From: Bacteroidales bacterium
Lineage (GTDB): Bacteria; Bacteroidota; Bacteroidia; Bacteroidales; Marinilabiliaceae
Length of the DNA stretch: 60,124 nucleotides
NCBI GenBank assembly: GCA_017960905.1
Contig: JAGCYH010000049.1
Span: 1 to 60,124, forward strand
Direction: 5' to 3'
The notes under the pieces were generated by a model that did no database searches, was not told the origin of the DNA, and saw only the letters and a program-made list of their open reading frames with translations. Both the position numbers and the translations under genes were made by a program. Shown one piece after another: positions 26,337 through 39,100 of the stretch. Each line of letters begins with the position of its first letter. The stretch's first letter is position 1.

Positions 26337-26972
26337 TTATTCTATCTTGAACGGTGCGTATCTGTCGTAATCAACGATGAAGGCCTTGGCATAGCCCTTG
26401 CCCTTCATCTCTGAGAGCACCGACTCTACTTCACTGCCTTTGCATGGCGGTGTAGTGTAACGGAATATCTTGTCGTTCAGACGATATTCATACACCTCGT
26501 CAACATTCTCAAAGAACGACAAATAAACCGGATAACGGAATGCGGCCAATTGCACGACATAGTCTTTGTTTGGCGAAATGACCAACTTGCCACTTCTCGA
26601 CGGGCTATAACTTACATCCGAAGCCGATACCGAGAACTTCTTAGTATTAGCCACAAACGCTTCAGAATAGCCTTTATCGCGTATCTCCGACAAATGACTG
26701 TTAGCCTCCGAGAATGTCGAATAGCTGCCCACACAATAACGCACATAACCGTCTTCGCACGGATACTCCTTAACCACGTCCAACGAGCCAAAGAAATTAG
26801 CGTCAGAGGGCGGCAACTTCAGTGCTAATACTTGTATAGTATAATACGGTGCTGTCGGTTCGTCAACCGTAATAATCTGTTTCGATGTACGCAAACCGGC
26901 CAGCTTGTCCTGAGCTGTCATGTTTAGTTGCATCGCTACTAAACATACTAATATAAATATTATCTTTTTCAT
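26337..26972 (-). CDS. Secreted protein with two SPOR-like repeats
   Basis: The protein has 211 residues with a signal peptide (MKKIIFILVCLVAMQLNMTAQ). Two similar ~75-residue units follow: YYTIQVLALKLP...YVRYCVGSYSTFSEANSHLSEI...AFVANTKKF, and YVVQLAAFRYP...IFRYTTPPCKGSEVESVLSEMKGKGYAKAFIVDYD. These resemble SPOR domains (peptidoglycan-binding ferredoxin-like folds), with strand-helix order and a terminal AFV/AFI strand. It is 18 bp downstream of the PorE-like gene and likely in the same transcript, so a periplasmic role beside that protein is plausible. Confidence 0.75.
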   Translation of the reverse strand: MKKIIFILVCLVAMQLNMTAQDKLAGLRTSKQIITVDEPTAPYYTIQVLALKLPPSDANFFGSLDVVKEYPCEDGYVRYCVGSYSTFSEANSHLSEIRDKGYSEAFVANTKKFSVSASDVSYSPSRSGKLVISPNKDYVVQLAAFRYPVYLSFFENVDEVYEYRLNDKIFRYTTPPCKGSEVESVLSEMKGKGYAKAFIVDYDRYAPFKIE

Positions 26973-26990
26973 TAGTCAACAAGCTTATAT

Positions 26991-29060
26991 TTACTTTCTT
27001 ACATTCCAAACTACTACTTCTATACGACGGTTCTCAGCGTGCTGCTCCTTGTCGCAGTACTTGCCTCGATGACAACGATTCTTCAGATAACGCTCGCCAT
27101 AGCCGCGGCATATCATCTGGTCTTCGTTCACGCCCTTGGCAACTACGTAGGCCTTAGCCTTCTCTGCCATCTTCTGCGATACGTCAAGGTTGCCGTAGCG
27201 GTTGCCCTTAGCCTCCGTATGTCCGTTGAGCTTAACTACTATATTCGGATTCGACAACAAATATGCTGCCAATTTATCCAATGTACGTTTAGCATCTTCG
27301 TCCAAATCGTTTCCGTATGGTATCTCCATTCCCGAAATGTCATCAAGAACATTGTCGTTGAATATCGGAGTAAGAGCTATACCGTCTTTGCTCAGCATTT
27401 CCATCTCCGAAAGCGATGTTACAAACGACTTGTCGTTGTAACCGCTCTTCGTAACCGAAATATTGTAATCGGCATCGTCCGATACCGATTTACCCGGTAT
27501 CGTTACTATCACGCGGCCCTTCTCATCCGACGAGCCCGATGCAATCTGCGAACCCGTCGCAGCATCGGATACCACCAACGAAGCACCTTCAATCTTCGTG
27601 CCATTGTATGTACTTGTTATCGTTGTATTGAACAAGTAAGGCTTCTTCTCAGGCTCAACAGGTTTCGGCTCGTCAATGACAACCGGTGTCGGTTCCTCAA
27701 TAACAGGTTCAGGCTCATCAAAATCAAGTATCATGAAATCGCTGTCAGCTTTCTTATTCTTTTCTTTTTCAGCCTGCATTTCCTCCTCAGTCAATCTATA
27801 TACCAAGAATATGACATCGGCATCTTTATTACCATAGTTGTTCGACGACAAGAAACCACGCGACGGATTGTTCGGGTTTATAATATAACCAAAGTCATCA
27901 CTACTCGAGTTAAATGGCTTTTTCATATTCTGAATGTTCTGCCAACGATCATCGATCATCTCAGCAACATATATATCCAAACCACCATAACCATTTCGAC
28001 CATCTGAACTGAAGTAGAATTTACCATCGGGGTTAAACACCGGATAAACCTCTTCACCAAATGTATTGATGGCGCTACCGCAGTTTTTCACAGGTCCGAA
28101 CGAGTTCGGCCCTTTTCTTTCGCAATAATAAATATCCTTGCCGCCAAAACCGTCAGGACGGTTCGACACGAAATACAAGTATTTGTCATCGGGAGTAATT
28201 GCGGGGTGAGCGCAGTCGTATTTATCACTATTGATGGTAAGCTCTCTTTCATTTCCCCAGTCTTTGCCATTGTACTCTACTACGAAAATCTTTGCGGCAT
28301 CACCATCTCTCGTCTGAACCATTTTGGTATAATACATATACTTGTAATCGCTCGTAAAAGCAACTGCACCAACGTGCGTTGGTGCTTCCAAATTTTTGGA
28401 TAACAATTGCGGCTTAGAGCCATCCTTTACAGGCGACTCTTTCGGGTCTGTAACGTTTTCTTTCAAGTCTGAATAGAACAGATTCAATACTTCTCGACCG
28501 TTTTTATCACGAACATTAGAGTTCTGGTTCGTCGAAGAATAAACCAACTTATTATCCTTGTAGTACTGCATACCGAACGACTGACCTAAGACAGCCAATT
28601 CGAAACACGGGTTTACACGGACATCAGGCAGCTGCATTACATTATTTTCTGCCCACTTACATGATTCTATAAGATTCGAAATATACTGATACGATTCTGA
28701 ACTCTGCGATTTGGCTTTTTCAAACCAGTCTATAGCATCGGAATAAAGCTCCATCAATTGGTTACAACGTGCGTAATAGAAAACGTCGTCACCTGTAAGA
28801 CTTGACTCTAACTCTGAAAAACAGTCGTAAGCATCTACCACATGATTCAGATGATAATGACATCGAGCCTTTATCTTCTTATCATTCACATCCAAAGTCG
28901 CACCCAAACCTTCAGCAGCCTCATAACTCTGTAATGCTTGATAATACTCCTCATCATCAAAAAAGTTCCTCGCTTTTTTGAGTTCTTTCTTTTGAGCTTC
29001 TATTCCGCTACTTACCAACACTGTCATCAGTAAAATAGCAACTGTCAGAATGTATTTCAT
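26991..29060 (-). CDS. PorE-like protein: TPR, beta-propeller, regulatory-like domain, OmpA C-terminus
   Basis: This 689-residue protein has a signal peptide. The domains in order are: TPR-like helices (about 25-150), a PD40/WD40-like propeller (about 160-430, with repeats such as HPAITPDDKYLYFVSNRPDG and YPVFNPDGKFYFSSDGRNG), and a carboxypeptidase-regulatory-like beta sandwich (about 475-565). Last comes an OmpA-type peptidoglycan-binding domain (about 575-689; LNGHTEAKG, then NRRIEVVVW). This order is the one described for PorE of the Porphyromonas type IX secretion system, which links PorP-type proteins to peptidoglycan. It lies directly downstream of a PorP/SprF gene, which supports the call. 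A TACATTTG promoter box at 29091-29098 suggests it can also be transcribed separately. A proline-rich, acidic linker (VIEEPTPVVIDEPKPV) joins propeller and sandwich. Confidence 0.88.
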   Translation of the reverse strand: MKYILTVAILLMTVLVSSGIEAQKKELKKARNFFDDEEYYQALQSYEAAEGLGATLDVNDKKIKARCHYHLNHVVDAYDCFSELESSLTGDDVFYYARCNQLMELYSDAIDWFEKAKSQSSESYQYISNLIESCKWAENNVMQLPDVRVNPCFELAVLGQSFGMQYYKDNKLVYSSTNQNSNVRDKNGREVLNLFYSDLKENVTDPKESPVKDGSKPQLLSKNLEAPTHVGAVAFTSDYKYMYYTKMVQTRDGDAAKIFVVEYNGKDWGNERELTINSDKYDCAHPAITPDDKYLYFVSNRPDGFGGKDIYYCERKGPNSFGPVKNCGSAINTFGEEVYPVFNPDGKFYFSSDGRNGYGGLDIYVAEMIDDRWQNIQNMKKPFNSSSDDFGYIINPNNPSRGFLSSNNYGNKDADVIFLVYRLTEEEMQAEKEKNKKADSDFMILDFDEPEPVIEEPTPVVIDEPKPVEPEKKPYLFNTTITSTYNGTKIEGASLVVSDAATGSQIASGSSDEKGRVIVTIPGKSVSDDADYNISVTKSGYNDKSFVTSLSEMEMLSKDGIALTPIFNDNVLDDISGMEIPYGNDLDEDAKRTLDKLAAYLLSNPNIVVKLNGHTEAKGNRYGNLDVSQKMAEKAKAYVVAKGVNEDQMICRGYGERYLKNRCHRGKYCDKEQHAENRRIEVVVWNVRK

Positions 29061-29090
29061 GATTTACAACACGATTATTCTTTAACTCCG

Positions 29091-29098
29091 CAAATGTA
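29091..29098 (-). promoter_or_regulatory. Promoter -7 box for the PorE-like gene
   Basis: TACATTTG on the minus strand lies 30 bp before the start of the PorE-like gene, inside the adhesin locus. Confidence 0.5.
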
Positions 29099-29128
29099 AT
29101 AATTATTTTTAAAAAAAAATATATTTGT

Positions 29129-30088
29129 TTAAAAATATCTTATCGAACGCATACCAGGACGCTTCTTGAACGAAAAATCGAACTGAACTCCCAACTCATG
29201 CGACCCCGCTTTGGCATACTTGTGTATCTCACTTATCGGATAGTCGAACGAGTAACGGACAGCCCACTTGCTGTCAATTTGATATTCGGCAAGCAGCACA
29301 AGATCCGATACCGTACGGTACGACAAGCCTACCCACAACTTCTCCATAAGCAGCACCGTACACGACACATCCATCTCTATTGGCGCGCCCGGAACAATTC
29401 TTAACAAACCTGTAGGCTTTACTTTCAAGTCGTTGATTGGGAATACATATCCGCCATAGGCGTATATGTGCAAATCTTTAAACGAAACGGTATTTTTAAT
29501 CTCCTCCTTGTTCGAGTCGTATTTGTTCTGGAAAAAGCGCGGTATGCTCAAGCCTGCAAAATACTTCGATGAATACAGATAACCGCCGAATCCGAAGTTG
29601 AAACCGAACTTACTTATACGTTCAGTGAACAACGGGTCGCCATAATCAACTGTAACGGCTTTGGTGCCATCGTAAACAACGTTTTTAAAGCCCATCTGCA
29701 AACCAAGCGACAAGGTATTCTTTCTGTCCAACTTAAGCTTGTACGAAGCCGCTGCCGAAAACTCGAGGTTATTGGTGAAACCGATGTTGTCGTTCTGAAG
29801 AACGACACCTACACCCAAGTTCTTCACCTTGTCTATCGGGCCGTGAACATTCAACGCCCCCGTATACGGTGCCCCTTCGAATCCGGTCCATTGCGACCTG
29901 AACACCATCAAACCACTGATAACATCTCGTGTTCCGTTATAAGCAGGATTCAATATACCTTGGTTGGCGATATAATGGTTATATACCGCTTGGTCTTGTG
30001 CGCGACCTATGGTCGCTGCACCAATAAAACCAAGCATCACAATATATCTAACTAAACTTCTCATATCCTTCATGTGTTTAATCATCAT
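29129..30088 (-). CDS. PorP/SprF family T9SS outer-membrane protein
   Basis: The protein has 319 residues; the start may be at 30088 or at an internal Met eight codons later that gives a cleaner signal peptide (MRSLVRYIVMLGFIGAA...GRAQ). The family signature DQAVYNHYIANQGILNPAYNG is right after cleavage, followed by FRSQWTGFEGAP and a beta-barrel rich in glycine and aromatic residues. The C-terminus is aromatic (GMRSIRYF). PorP/SprF proteins are needed for secretion and surface attachment of T9SS cargo with type B sorting domains, and are usually encoded next to that cargo. It lies 16 bp downstream of the giant adhesin gene, which is the expected arrangement. Confidence 0.93.
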   Translation of the reverse strand: MMIKHMKDMRSLVRYIVMLGFIGAATIGRAQDQAVYNHYIANQGILNPAYNGTRDVISGLMVFRSQWTGFEGAPYTGALNVHGPIDKVKNLGVGVVLQNDNIGFTNNLEFSAAASYKLKLDRKNTLSLGLQMGFKNVVYDGTKAVTVDYGDPLFTERISKFGFNFGFGGYLYSSKYFAGLSIPRFFQNKYDSNKEEIKNTVSFKDLHIYAYGGYVFPINDLKVKPTGLLRIVPGAPIEMDVSCTVLLMEKLWVGLSYRTVSDLVLLAEYQIDSKWAVRYSFDYPISEIHKYAKAGSHELGVQFDFSFKKRPGMRSIRYF

Positions 30089-30104
30089 ACTTTATAATAA
30101 TACC

Positions 30105-33100
30105 TTATCGTCTTAATTCTACATATCCGCTAAACTTACGTGATATCACTTTAGTACCATCGTTGAACTTTATCTTGAATACATAGAAATATGTTCCCAT
30201 AGGTAATTGGTTGCCTGCGGTCAGCATGTTCGCAGTCTTCGAGTTGCCATCCCACCACGGGCAATCCCTGCCATATTGCAGACCTGAAGATCTGTAAACC
30301 AAGGTTCCCCAACGGTTGAATATCTGAAGCGACGATACTGAGTTGTCCTCATATATTGTCGGCAACAATATTCTGAACTCATCGTTGATGCCGTCGCCGT
30401 TCGGCGAGAATGCATTCGGTATCAGGAATACAGTCGACGAGTCGCCTACTGCCTCATTACCGCAGAGTACAACAATCTTAGCACTGTTCGACCTGCGAAC
30501 ATTCTTCAGGTTCTTATTGTATATGTGGTACGTGAACTCTTCCTTACCATAGAAATTCGGACTCTTACCATAGATAAACACACCTGTGTTACTTGCATTA
30601 GCTGTTTCTCTATCCGGGTCAGAGAAGCTGCCCAAGAATCCGTATTTACCATAATAAGCCTTATCATCCACGCGTTCCTCTTTATGTTCACCAACTGTAA
30701 AGTACTGATACAAATCAACTTTCACAGAGTCGCAGCCTTCTTGGCGCGTCGGATAGTATATTATCGTATCGTTAGGTATACCGTTTTCAGGATCGGCACT
30801 CAACTGTTTGAAATAGTTGTACTTCGACATGAAGTAAACCGAGTCGCATCCTTGCTCATAATTCGGTATATACAAGGTATCGTTCACCACAACTGTCTTA
30901 TACTTCGGTTCCAACTCGAATACAATATTCGACTTCTCAGGCAACGAAGTATAACCAGATCCCTTTTCGAAGGTTTCTATACCTGCGTCAATATCTGACA
31001 GCATACCCTCTTCAGTAAGTTTCGGTGTGTAAGCACGGTCTATCTTCGAGCTCCAATCGATGAACTTATGGTTACCCTTGTTCGGATACTGAGGTATCAG
31101 TTGTTTCGATATCGATACTTCATCCTTGTTCAAGAAGATGTATACATCGTAAGCTACAAGCTCTTCGGCCACGAAGTCGAGATAACCTACTTCCGATGTA
31201 CAACCTGTCTCATCGTTGGTTGCAAGTATCGTATATGTACCTTCGCCCCACTCTTCGTTCTCCAATTGCGGTGTGGTAGCCGTCGAATCTGTCTCAAGTT
31301 CCACAATAGCTTTTATCGGGCCGAAGAACAACGACTGTCCATCGTAGTTGGCTTTGCGAGTTTCGAGCAAAGCGTTATTCTCTATGTGCAGCAATTGGTA
31401 AGTTATGCCAACCTTAGCATTATCGAGTACAACTCTACCGGCTTCGAGCAAGCCGTATTCAGAGCTCTTCGTAGTCTCATCAACAACCGGAACACCAGTC
31501 TCTTCGCTCACGAATGCGTAGAACACATGTGTCGTTGTATCAACAGGAAGCGGGTTCTCGATGATTTCGAGAACATTGCTTCGCAATACACAACCATTAG
31601 GTTCTTCAACATCAACGTAATACTTGCCTGCCTTAGCGTATGCGTTGTATTCGGTAGTCTTACCATTGCCCCAGCCGTTGAGCCACAAGCTGTCGACTTT
31701 AGCTACCGTGTTGTACGAAGGTATTTCCTGTATATCCATAAGCTCTACCATGTTGTTTTCGAGCATACGGTACATTCTATACATATAACCCTTCTCTGCA
31801 TTCAAGTATGCAATTCTTACTCCAGCATCGCCTTCGCAATATTCAGGATAATTGTTAGCGGCAACAAGCGGCGCATCTGTCATCTCGCCCGACTGTACTT
31901 TGAACGATATTGAGTCGACATTGTCGAACTGGCAACCGTTTGCTGTAACAAGCGAAATCTTCAACTGATATACTCCGCTCTTCGCATCCTCAAAGTTGCG
32001 CATCAGCGTGTTAGTCGAATTGTGCGACTCTTCAACGCCATTGATGAAGTACTTGTAGCTCTTCACATTCGAATTGCCAACATTCACTACGAATGATATA
32101 AGCGAACTTGAGCAGAATTCGGCTGTATCGGTACCCGCATACTTCTCACCTTGTATGTACATGTCGAGTTTAGTCTGCGGAACGGCAACCTGGCCGTAGT
32201 CAATTGTCGTTGTACCGAGCGAAACCTCTTTCGATGCTCCGTTCTTAGCAGTCACTTCGTAAGTCTGAACACCAGTTCCGGTGAAATGCCATACAAGTTC
32301 GTCACCAGTACCCGGCGTATTATACGCCGGATCTGAATTCACGGTATAGGTAATACCTATCTCAGAACCCGAAAGGATAACCGAACCGGTTCCGTCGCAA
32401 TCAAGCGAAGAAGAAACATTGAAGTTGTTAATCTGTTTCTCTGTAAATACCACATTGCCTATTGTTACCGAGCAGCTTGTAGCTGTATCGGTTGCCAATA
32501 CGTAATATGTACCTTCGCCGTACTTAGCCGTCGAGGCGTCACCTTCGACTGCCGACGGGATAACACCGAAGAATATTCTCTCGCCATCAGTTTCAACCCA
32601 TTGGGTTGAAATGGTGGCATTGTTATCTTCATGTATCAATTGATATTCAATGCCTTTGCGTGCGCCATCGAATACGAGGCTTCCGCTGTCGAGTACACCG
32701 AATCTCTCATTCTTAGAAGCTTCGTCGATATTGTTCGACTCGTCAACCAAAGCATAGTAGAGTTTGTTGTCGGCGAATACTGGCGCCGCAACTTCAAATA
32801 TCTCAAGTACATTGCTCTTGGCAACGCAACCATTTGTCTCTTCAACTTCAACATAGTACTTACCAGCCTTAGCGTAAGCTTTCGACTCTACGGTTCGGTC
32901 ATCGCCCCAACCGCTCATCCACAAGCTGTCGACAGAAGCAACTGTGCTGTAATAAGGTATCTCCTGAATATCCATAAGTTCCGGATAACCTGTCTCATCG
33001 TCGACTTTATACATTCTGTAAGTGAAGCCTCGCTGAGCGTTCAGATAGCATATCTTCACGCCCATCTCCGAAGAGCAATATGTAGGATTGTTGTTCTCGG

Positions 33101-36100
33101 CCACGAGAGGCATACCTGGCAGTTCAGCACTCATCACTTTGAATGTTACCGAGTCGATATCCTCAAATGTGCAACCATTGACAGTCTCAATAGATACTTT
33201 CAGCGTAACCTCGCCCTCTTTGCCTTCGAGCGACGGCGTATATACGTTCGATGCCAATGTTTGCGGCGTAGCGCCTGTCATGTCGAACTTGTAGTTCTTA
33301 ACGTTCGAATTAGAAACATTCACAACGAACGATACGAATGTGCTTGCGCAAACTTGAGCTGTATCGGCTGAGTCGTATTTCTCACCTTGGATGTACATAT
33401 CGATTTTGCCGGTAGGTACAACCGTCTGATCGAAATCGATTGTTGTTGAGCCTTGCGAAACAACGCATATATCATTTGTAGCTACTACTTCGTAAGTCTG
33501 AACACCAGTGCCAGAAACTTCCCAAACTATCTCGTTGCCATCGCCAGTCTTCTCTGATGTCGGATCGGCGTTCAATGTATATTTAACGCCTGCATCAGAG
33601 CTTACCAACTTAACAGAACCCGTTCCGCTGCAAGCCAGTTCAGAAGAAACGAAGTAAGTATTTATTTCATTGAACGAAACATGTACATCGCCCATCTTCG
33701 TAGCGCAAGCGTAGTTGTCGAACGAAGCCCAAACGGTGTAGTCGCCTTGTTTGCTGAATGTCAGGTTGATTGGCGTACCTTCGTAAGTGACTGACATCTC
33801 GGCGGCTTTGGTCTCAGGCGATTCATCGCCTTCGACAACATAATAAGTAACGCCGTTCATCAATCCGCTGCTCAGAGCCAGCTCGGCTGGCTCGCCGCAG
33901 GTTGCCATTGTAGAATCAATTGCCAAATCATTAATACCAGCAACATAGGTTACCTCAACGCGACCCATCATGCTCGAAGTACAGCCAGTTGTGTAGTTGC
34001 GAGCCGAAGCAACATATACGCCTTCGGCGAACTCACCAGGGAACTGAACTTCGAAGCCAGTACCAGTAACCGATGCCTGAAGTATAAGCGAAGAACCTTC
34101 TTCTTTATAGAGCGAGTAGTTAACGCCAGGCTCGCTACCATTCAGTCCAAGAGTTACGCCTGTCGATGCGGCACAATATTTATCATTACCTACTATCTCG
34201 TAAGAAACAGGCAAGCTATTAACCTTGAAGTCGATATCGGGTGCCATACGTGTCGGGCATGCATTTGCAATACCAATTTTTATACCTTCGACATAATATA
34301 CGCCTGTCGACATCATTGGAGTTATAAATGTAAAGCCATCTGTAGTCGCTGCTTCGTAATAGTCCATTTCGTTGCCTTGCGGGTCAAAAAGCGTATATCT
34401 AACACCCACTTCGGCAGCCTGCAATGAAACGTATTTACCAAGCTCACCATGACACATTGATGTCTCCGCAAGCACTGTCTGAATAGTTACATACTTATCA
34501 TTTGTTACGTCAACATCAGGTATTAATTTATCTTCACAAACGCCATTGCTTACATATACTCGATATTTACCGTTATTGTCTCTAATATCTGTAAATCTAT
34601 CTGTATTAACATCTCCTGTTGCAGTAAACTCTTGACTTGGCGCAGAGAGTTCCACACCAAACTCATCAAGTTTATACAACTTATAGATTAAGTCAGTTTG
34701 AGCATTCGTAACAACTATATCCTTACCATAACATGGATCACTCGCTAACTTATCAGCAGGTTCTTCAGTGCTTAATCCTTCCAAACCAGTAGCAGGACGA
34801 GCTAATACTGTAAGTTCTACTTTTGCATCGAATGTAATCGGACAAAAACTTGTAGCCGAACTTGGCATTGTATACTCTTTGTTTGCTTTTACAGTATATT
34901 CGCCATCATCGGTTATATTGTCGAAGATAATATAATTATCAGCAGTACCAACTTTCGCGATTAACGGAGTGCCATCGAGATACAAATCGTATGTAACACC
35001 TTCCTCGGTGTTATATATGGTTATCTTCGTAACCTCACCAACACATATCTTGTCACGCTCGATAATCATATTAATATCCTTAGGCAACTTAACTTCTACC
35101 ACATCGATAGATGTGGTAAGAATTGTTTCACAACCATCGTTCACAACAGGAATTGTTACGCCGACAGTATAATTGCCGGCACCAGCAAGTGGACCGAAAT
35201 CAAACGATGTGCCACTATCATCACCAGTGTGAGTATAGCTTGTAGCAGCGCCATCTCTATATAGAGTATACAGATAACCTTCCTCTTGACCACCCACGGT
35301 GAATACTACCGACTCATCGCCTTCGCAGTAGTAACCTTCATTATTTACAACGAATGTCTGGTCTGCAGGTTTTGCATATTTCTTGATATCAACCGAACCA
35401 ATCATCGGCGACAAGCAACCGCTAAACTTACAGCTAATTGTATATGTACCATCCTCCGATACAGGATCGAAAGTAAGACTTGAACCTGTACCTGCTATCA
35501 TAACGGTATCACCCGGCGTCGGTATAATATAGTCACCATTCTTCAACAAATAGTAAGTATTACCGACTTCAGAACCATCAAGAGATATTGTTACCCCTTC
35601 GGTATCTTCACAGAAGTTACCATTATCAGGTGTAGCAGTCAAATTGAACTCTTGCGCAGCAGGAACATCTATAGTATATGTTCCATCCATAACCACAGGA
35701 CATACATTATTCAGACCATACTTAGATGTGGCGACAACCGTATATTCTCCTATCAACTTAGGCGTATAGCCTAAGTCAAGTTCGCCTCCATTGCCTTCTA
35801 TTTCAGCTGTAAGTGCAGTTGTACCATTAAGCATCACTACATAGAAGACTCCTACTTCACTATTGTCAAGTTTCATTTGACGTTCAACTTCACAATTGGT
35901 ATCAGTAATGTTATATGGCTGTATCTTCTGTACAGCTGGCGTCTTAACTTCGGTAATTACCACCGAATTCGACATATAGACGAACTCAGTAGGCAGAGCC
36001 GCATAGTATGCTTTTACTTTAAACTCTGTCGGGTTCGAACCGTTAATCTTAACGTCGTCCCATGCGACGGCAGAGCCATCGCATTCAATTGCTGCACAGG

Positions 36101-39100
36101 TCGCACAACCTTCGAGTTCGTAAGTGATACCCGCTTGCGGGTCAACAACACTGATTGAAACACCATCGGTGTTGTCGCAATAGTAGTCCGAAGAGGTCTT
36201 AACCTCTTTCTGTACAATTCCTTCGAGAACTTTCACATCATATTCTAAGGTCTGAGTACAGCCGTGATCGCTGTAAACTACAACCTTGATATTAGAATCT
36301 TCGGTGATGCTGAACGAATAGCTGTTAGATGAACCAGATTGAACAGAAGTACCATTCACAAAGAAGTCATATTGTGTATAACCAGTTGTAACATCAGCAT
36401 TTACTAATGTTCCAGTTATCACAAGAACACCAGGTGTTACAGTAAGTTCAGCTTCGGGCAACGGATATACCTTAACAGTTAATTCGTATGTATCGTAGCA
36501 CTCACCAACGCTCACATCGTAGTGGAATACGTATTCAGAGTATTCGGGATGACCGGCTGCAGTAGCCGAGGTCTTATCGTACACAAGTGAGGTCTCATCC
36601 GAGAAGGTCTCGCTGGTCCACGACAAGGTAGAGAACTCAGACGAAGCATCGTTGCCATCACGGGTAACCGTGAGGTCGAATTTAGTGGCACCAGTGCCAC
36701 TAAATCTTACTGACTGATCGCTACATGCTTCGTATTCGTGCGAGCCACCATCAGGTTGGTCGACAAATGAGCCATCGACATCTTTAGCGAACACCACATT
36801 AGGTACAGGCGCAGCAAGAACTTCAATTGTAATGGTTTCTGAACAACCATTGTCAGCTATTATCTTAATATCATCTCCAGCAGTCAGCACGCTAGCGTTG
36901 TACGTAAATGATGTTACACCAGTAGCTGCAGAAGAACCATTAATCTCAACATCGAACGATGTTGCATCGGCCGATGTAGAAGTAATAGTAACGCTATTGC
37001 CGAGGCAAAGCGTCAGTTTGCCGCCGGTAATAGTATATGGTGCAGATGCTGTGAGAGTTATCTTATCGTAGAACTTGTATGAGAATGTCGGAACGACATT
37101 CTCGCAACCCGTAGTAGGATCAACAACGGTAATGTCGATATTGTGAGTGGTATTATCCACAAACGATACTACCACATTGGCCGTCGAGCCCGAAACTGCA
37201 AACGAGTTGAACAAATCGGCAAGCGAAGCGTCGACTACAGTTGCGTTATTCCAAGCCGAACCATCGTATTCGTAAGTTCCGAAGTCGTTGCTATCGACAG
37301 AGAGTTTGAACTTAGTAGCATTGAGGCTAAATTGAAGTTCCTCTTCACTACACAGCTTGGTCGGATCTGGATTAACAATAGTAACTGTATTGTCGGGCAA
37401 GTCCTTAACCTCAATTTTTATTGTATTCGAAGCTGAGCAATCGGCATCAATATCGCGAGCAGTAACTAATACTGTATATGCACCAATCGTAGACAAATTG
37501 AAATTGAACACATTCGACGACTGGGTTACGGGCGAGCCAACGCCATAAATTTCGAAAGTATACTCGTAATTATCAGAAACAGCGCCCGAAGCGGTAACAA
37601 TAATATCGGTAGAGCCGCCGAGACAAATATTCTCATCATAGGTAATATCGTCGAGCTTTATATGGCTAACTTGTGGTGTGATGGTGCTGGTAGTAAACTC
37701 GCAACCATACTCACTCTCCAACTTAACAGCAATCGTGTAATCGTCGGCAGCGCCATTATAATTGAATGTGAAATCAGTGACAGCAGGCGAAAGTTCTTCG
37801 CTTGCGCCTTCCACTCCATTGATTATCAAAGTGTATTTAGCAATATTCTGAGTAGCAGACGATACTTTGAACTCAACATCTTCGGCTTCGCAAATCTTAT
37901 CGTCGCCGGATGAGATGGTAAGGTCGGCAGTGAAATCGGGAGCCACTTCAACATCTTTAAATACCTCGTCGCTTACGCAACCAGCAGCGCCGGTGTAAAC
38001 CAAACCAACGGTAAACTTCTGACCGGCGGTTAAGGCCGACGCGTCATAAGTGAATTGCTGATCGGTAGATGGGTATTCGGCACCATCGATAGTCCATTTA
38101 TATGCGGTACCAGCAGCGGCCGATTTGATTTCAACAGCCGTAGAACCCACACAAATCTTTTCGGGTGCTACGATTTCGGCAGTTGGTTTTGACGAAACAG
38201 CCAAATCGAATGTCTTCTCGGTATCGCAAGAACCATTGCTTACAACAAGTTTGTAAGTGCCAGCGTCAGCAGAAGTAAGACCTGTTAAATCCAAATGGTT
38301 CTGACCTGCTGCAGAGGTTATCTCCGCACCTTCAAAATACCACTTGTAAGAAGTTACTTCTGCTTCGGCGGTAGAGAAACTAAGAGTAACACTCAAATCG
38401 CTGCCTTCGCATAATACAGGCGTAACACCTACGAATTCGAATTCAGGTTTATCTACGAAGTTGATAGTAAATTCCTTTTCATAAGAACAATACTGTGTTG
38501 CATCTTTCATCTTATACTGACCTGCAACAGAGTATGTCGAAGATTTTTTAGGAATAAATGTAGTAGATGACAACCAAGAGCCATCCTCATAGAAGTCGAA
38601 TACAGGTGCACTATCAGAATACTCTGAGTCAATGGTTATTGTACCACCGAGAGTTACCTCCTGACCTTCACAGATAGGGTCAGGCAGCTGCGTAACAGCA
38701 ACATCAGGCTTCGGGAAAACTTTAATACTATATATTACTTCATCCGAATAGCAGCCTTCGCTGTTCTTGGCAACAACTTTTATTTGGTAAGTCTTTACAG
38801 CAAGCGTGATTCCAGTTACATCATCTGGAAATTTAAAACTATTTACATCCGTTCCTTCTTTTACTGGTGTAGCAAAACCATCTTCAGACCAATACCATTC
38901 GTAATAAAGGTTTGAAATAGCGGAAATTGTCTTCATCTCAACCGGATTCTTCGCTGATTCACAAAGTTTTTTATCGAGACTACCAGTGTTATCAGCTATC
39001 TCGGGTGATTCAGTAACTTTTATTTCCAACAAATCCGATTGTTCGCTTGCGCAACCATCCAACTCGCCAACTACATAGTATTTTGTAGTTGCCAAGGGGG

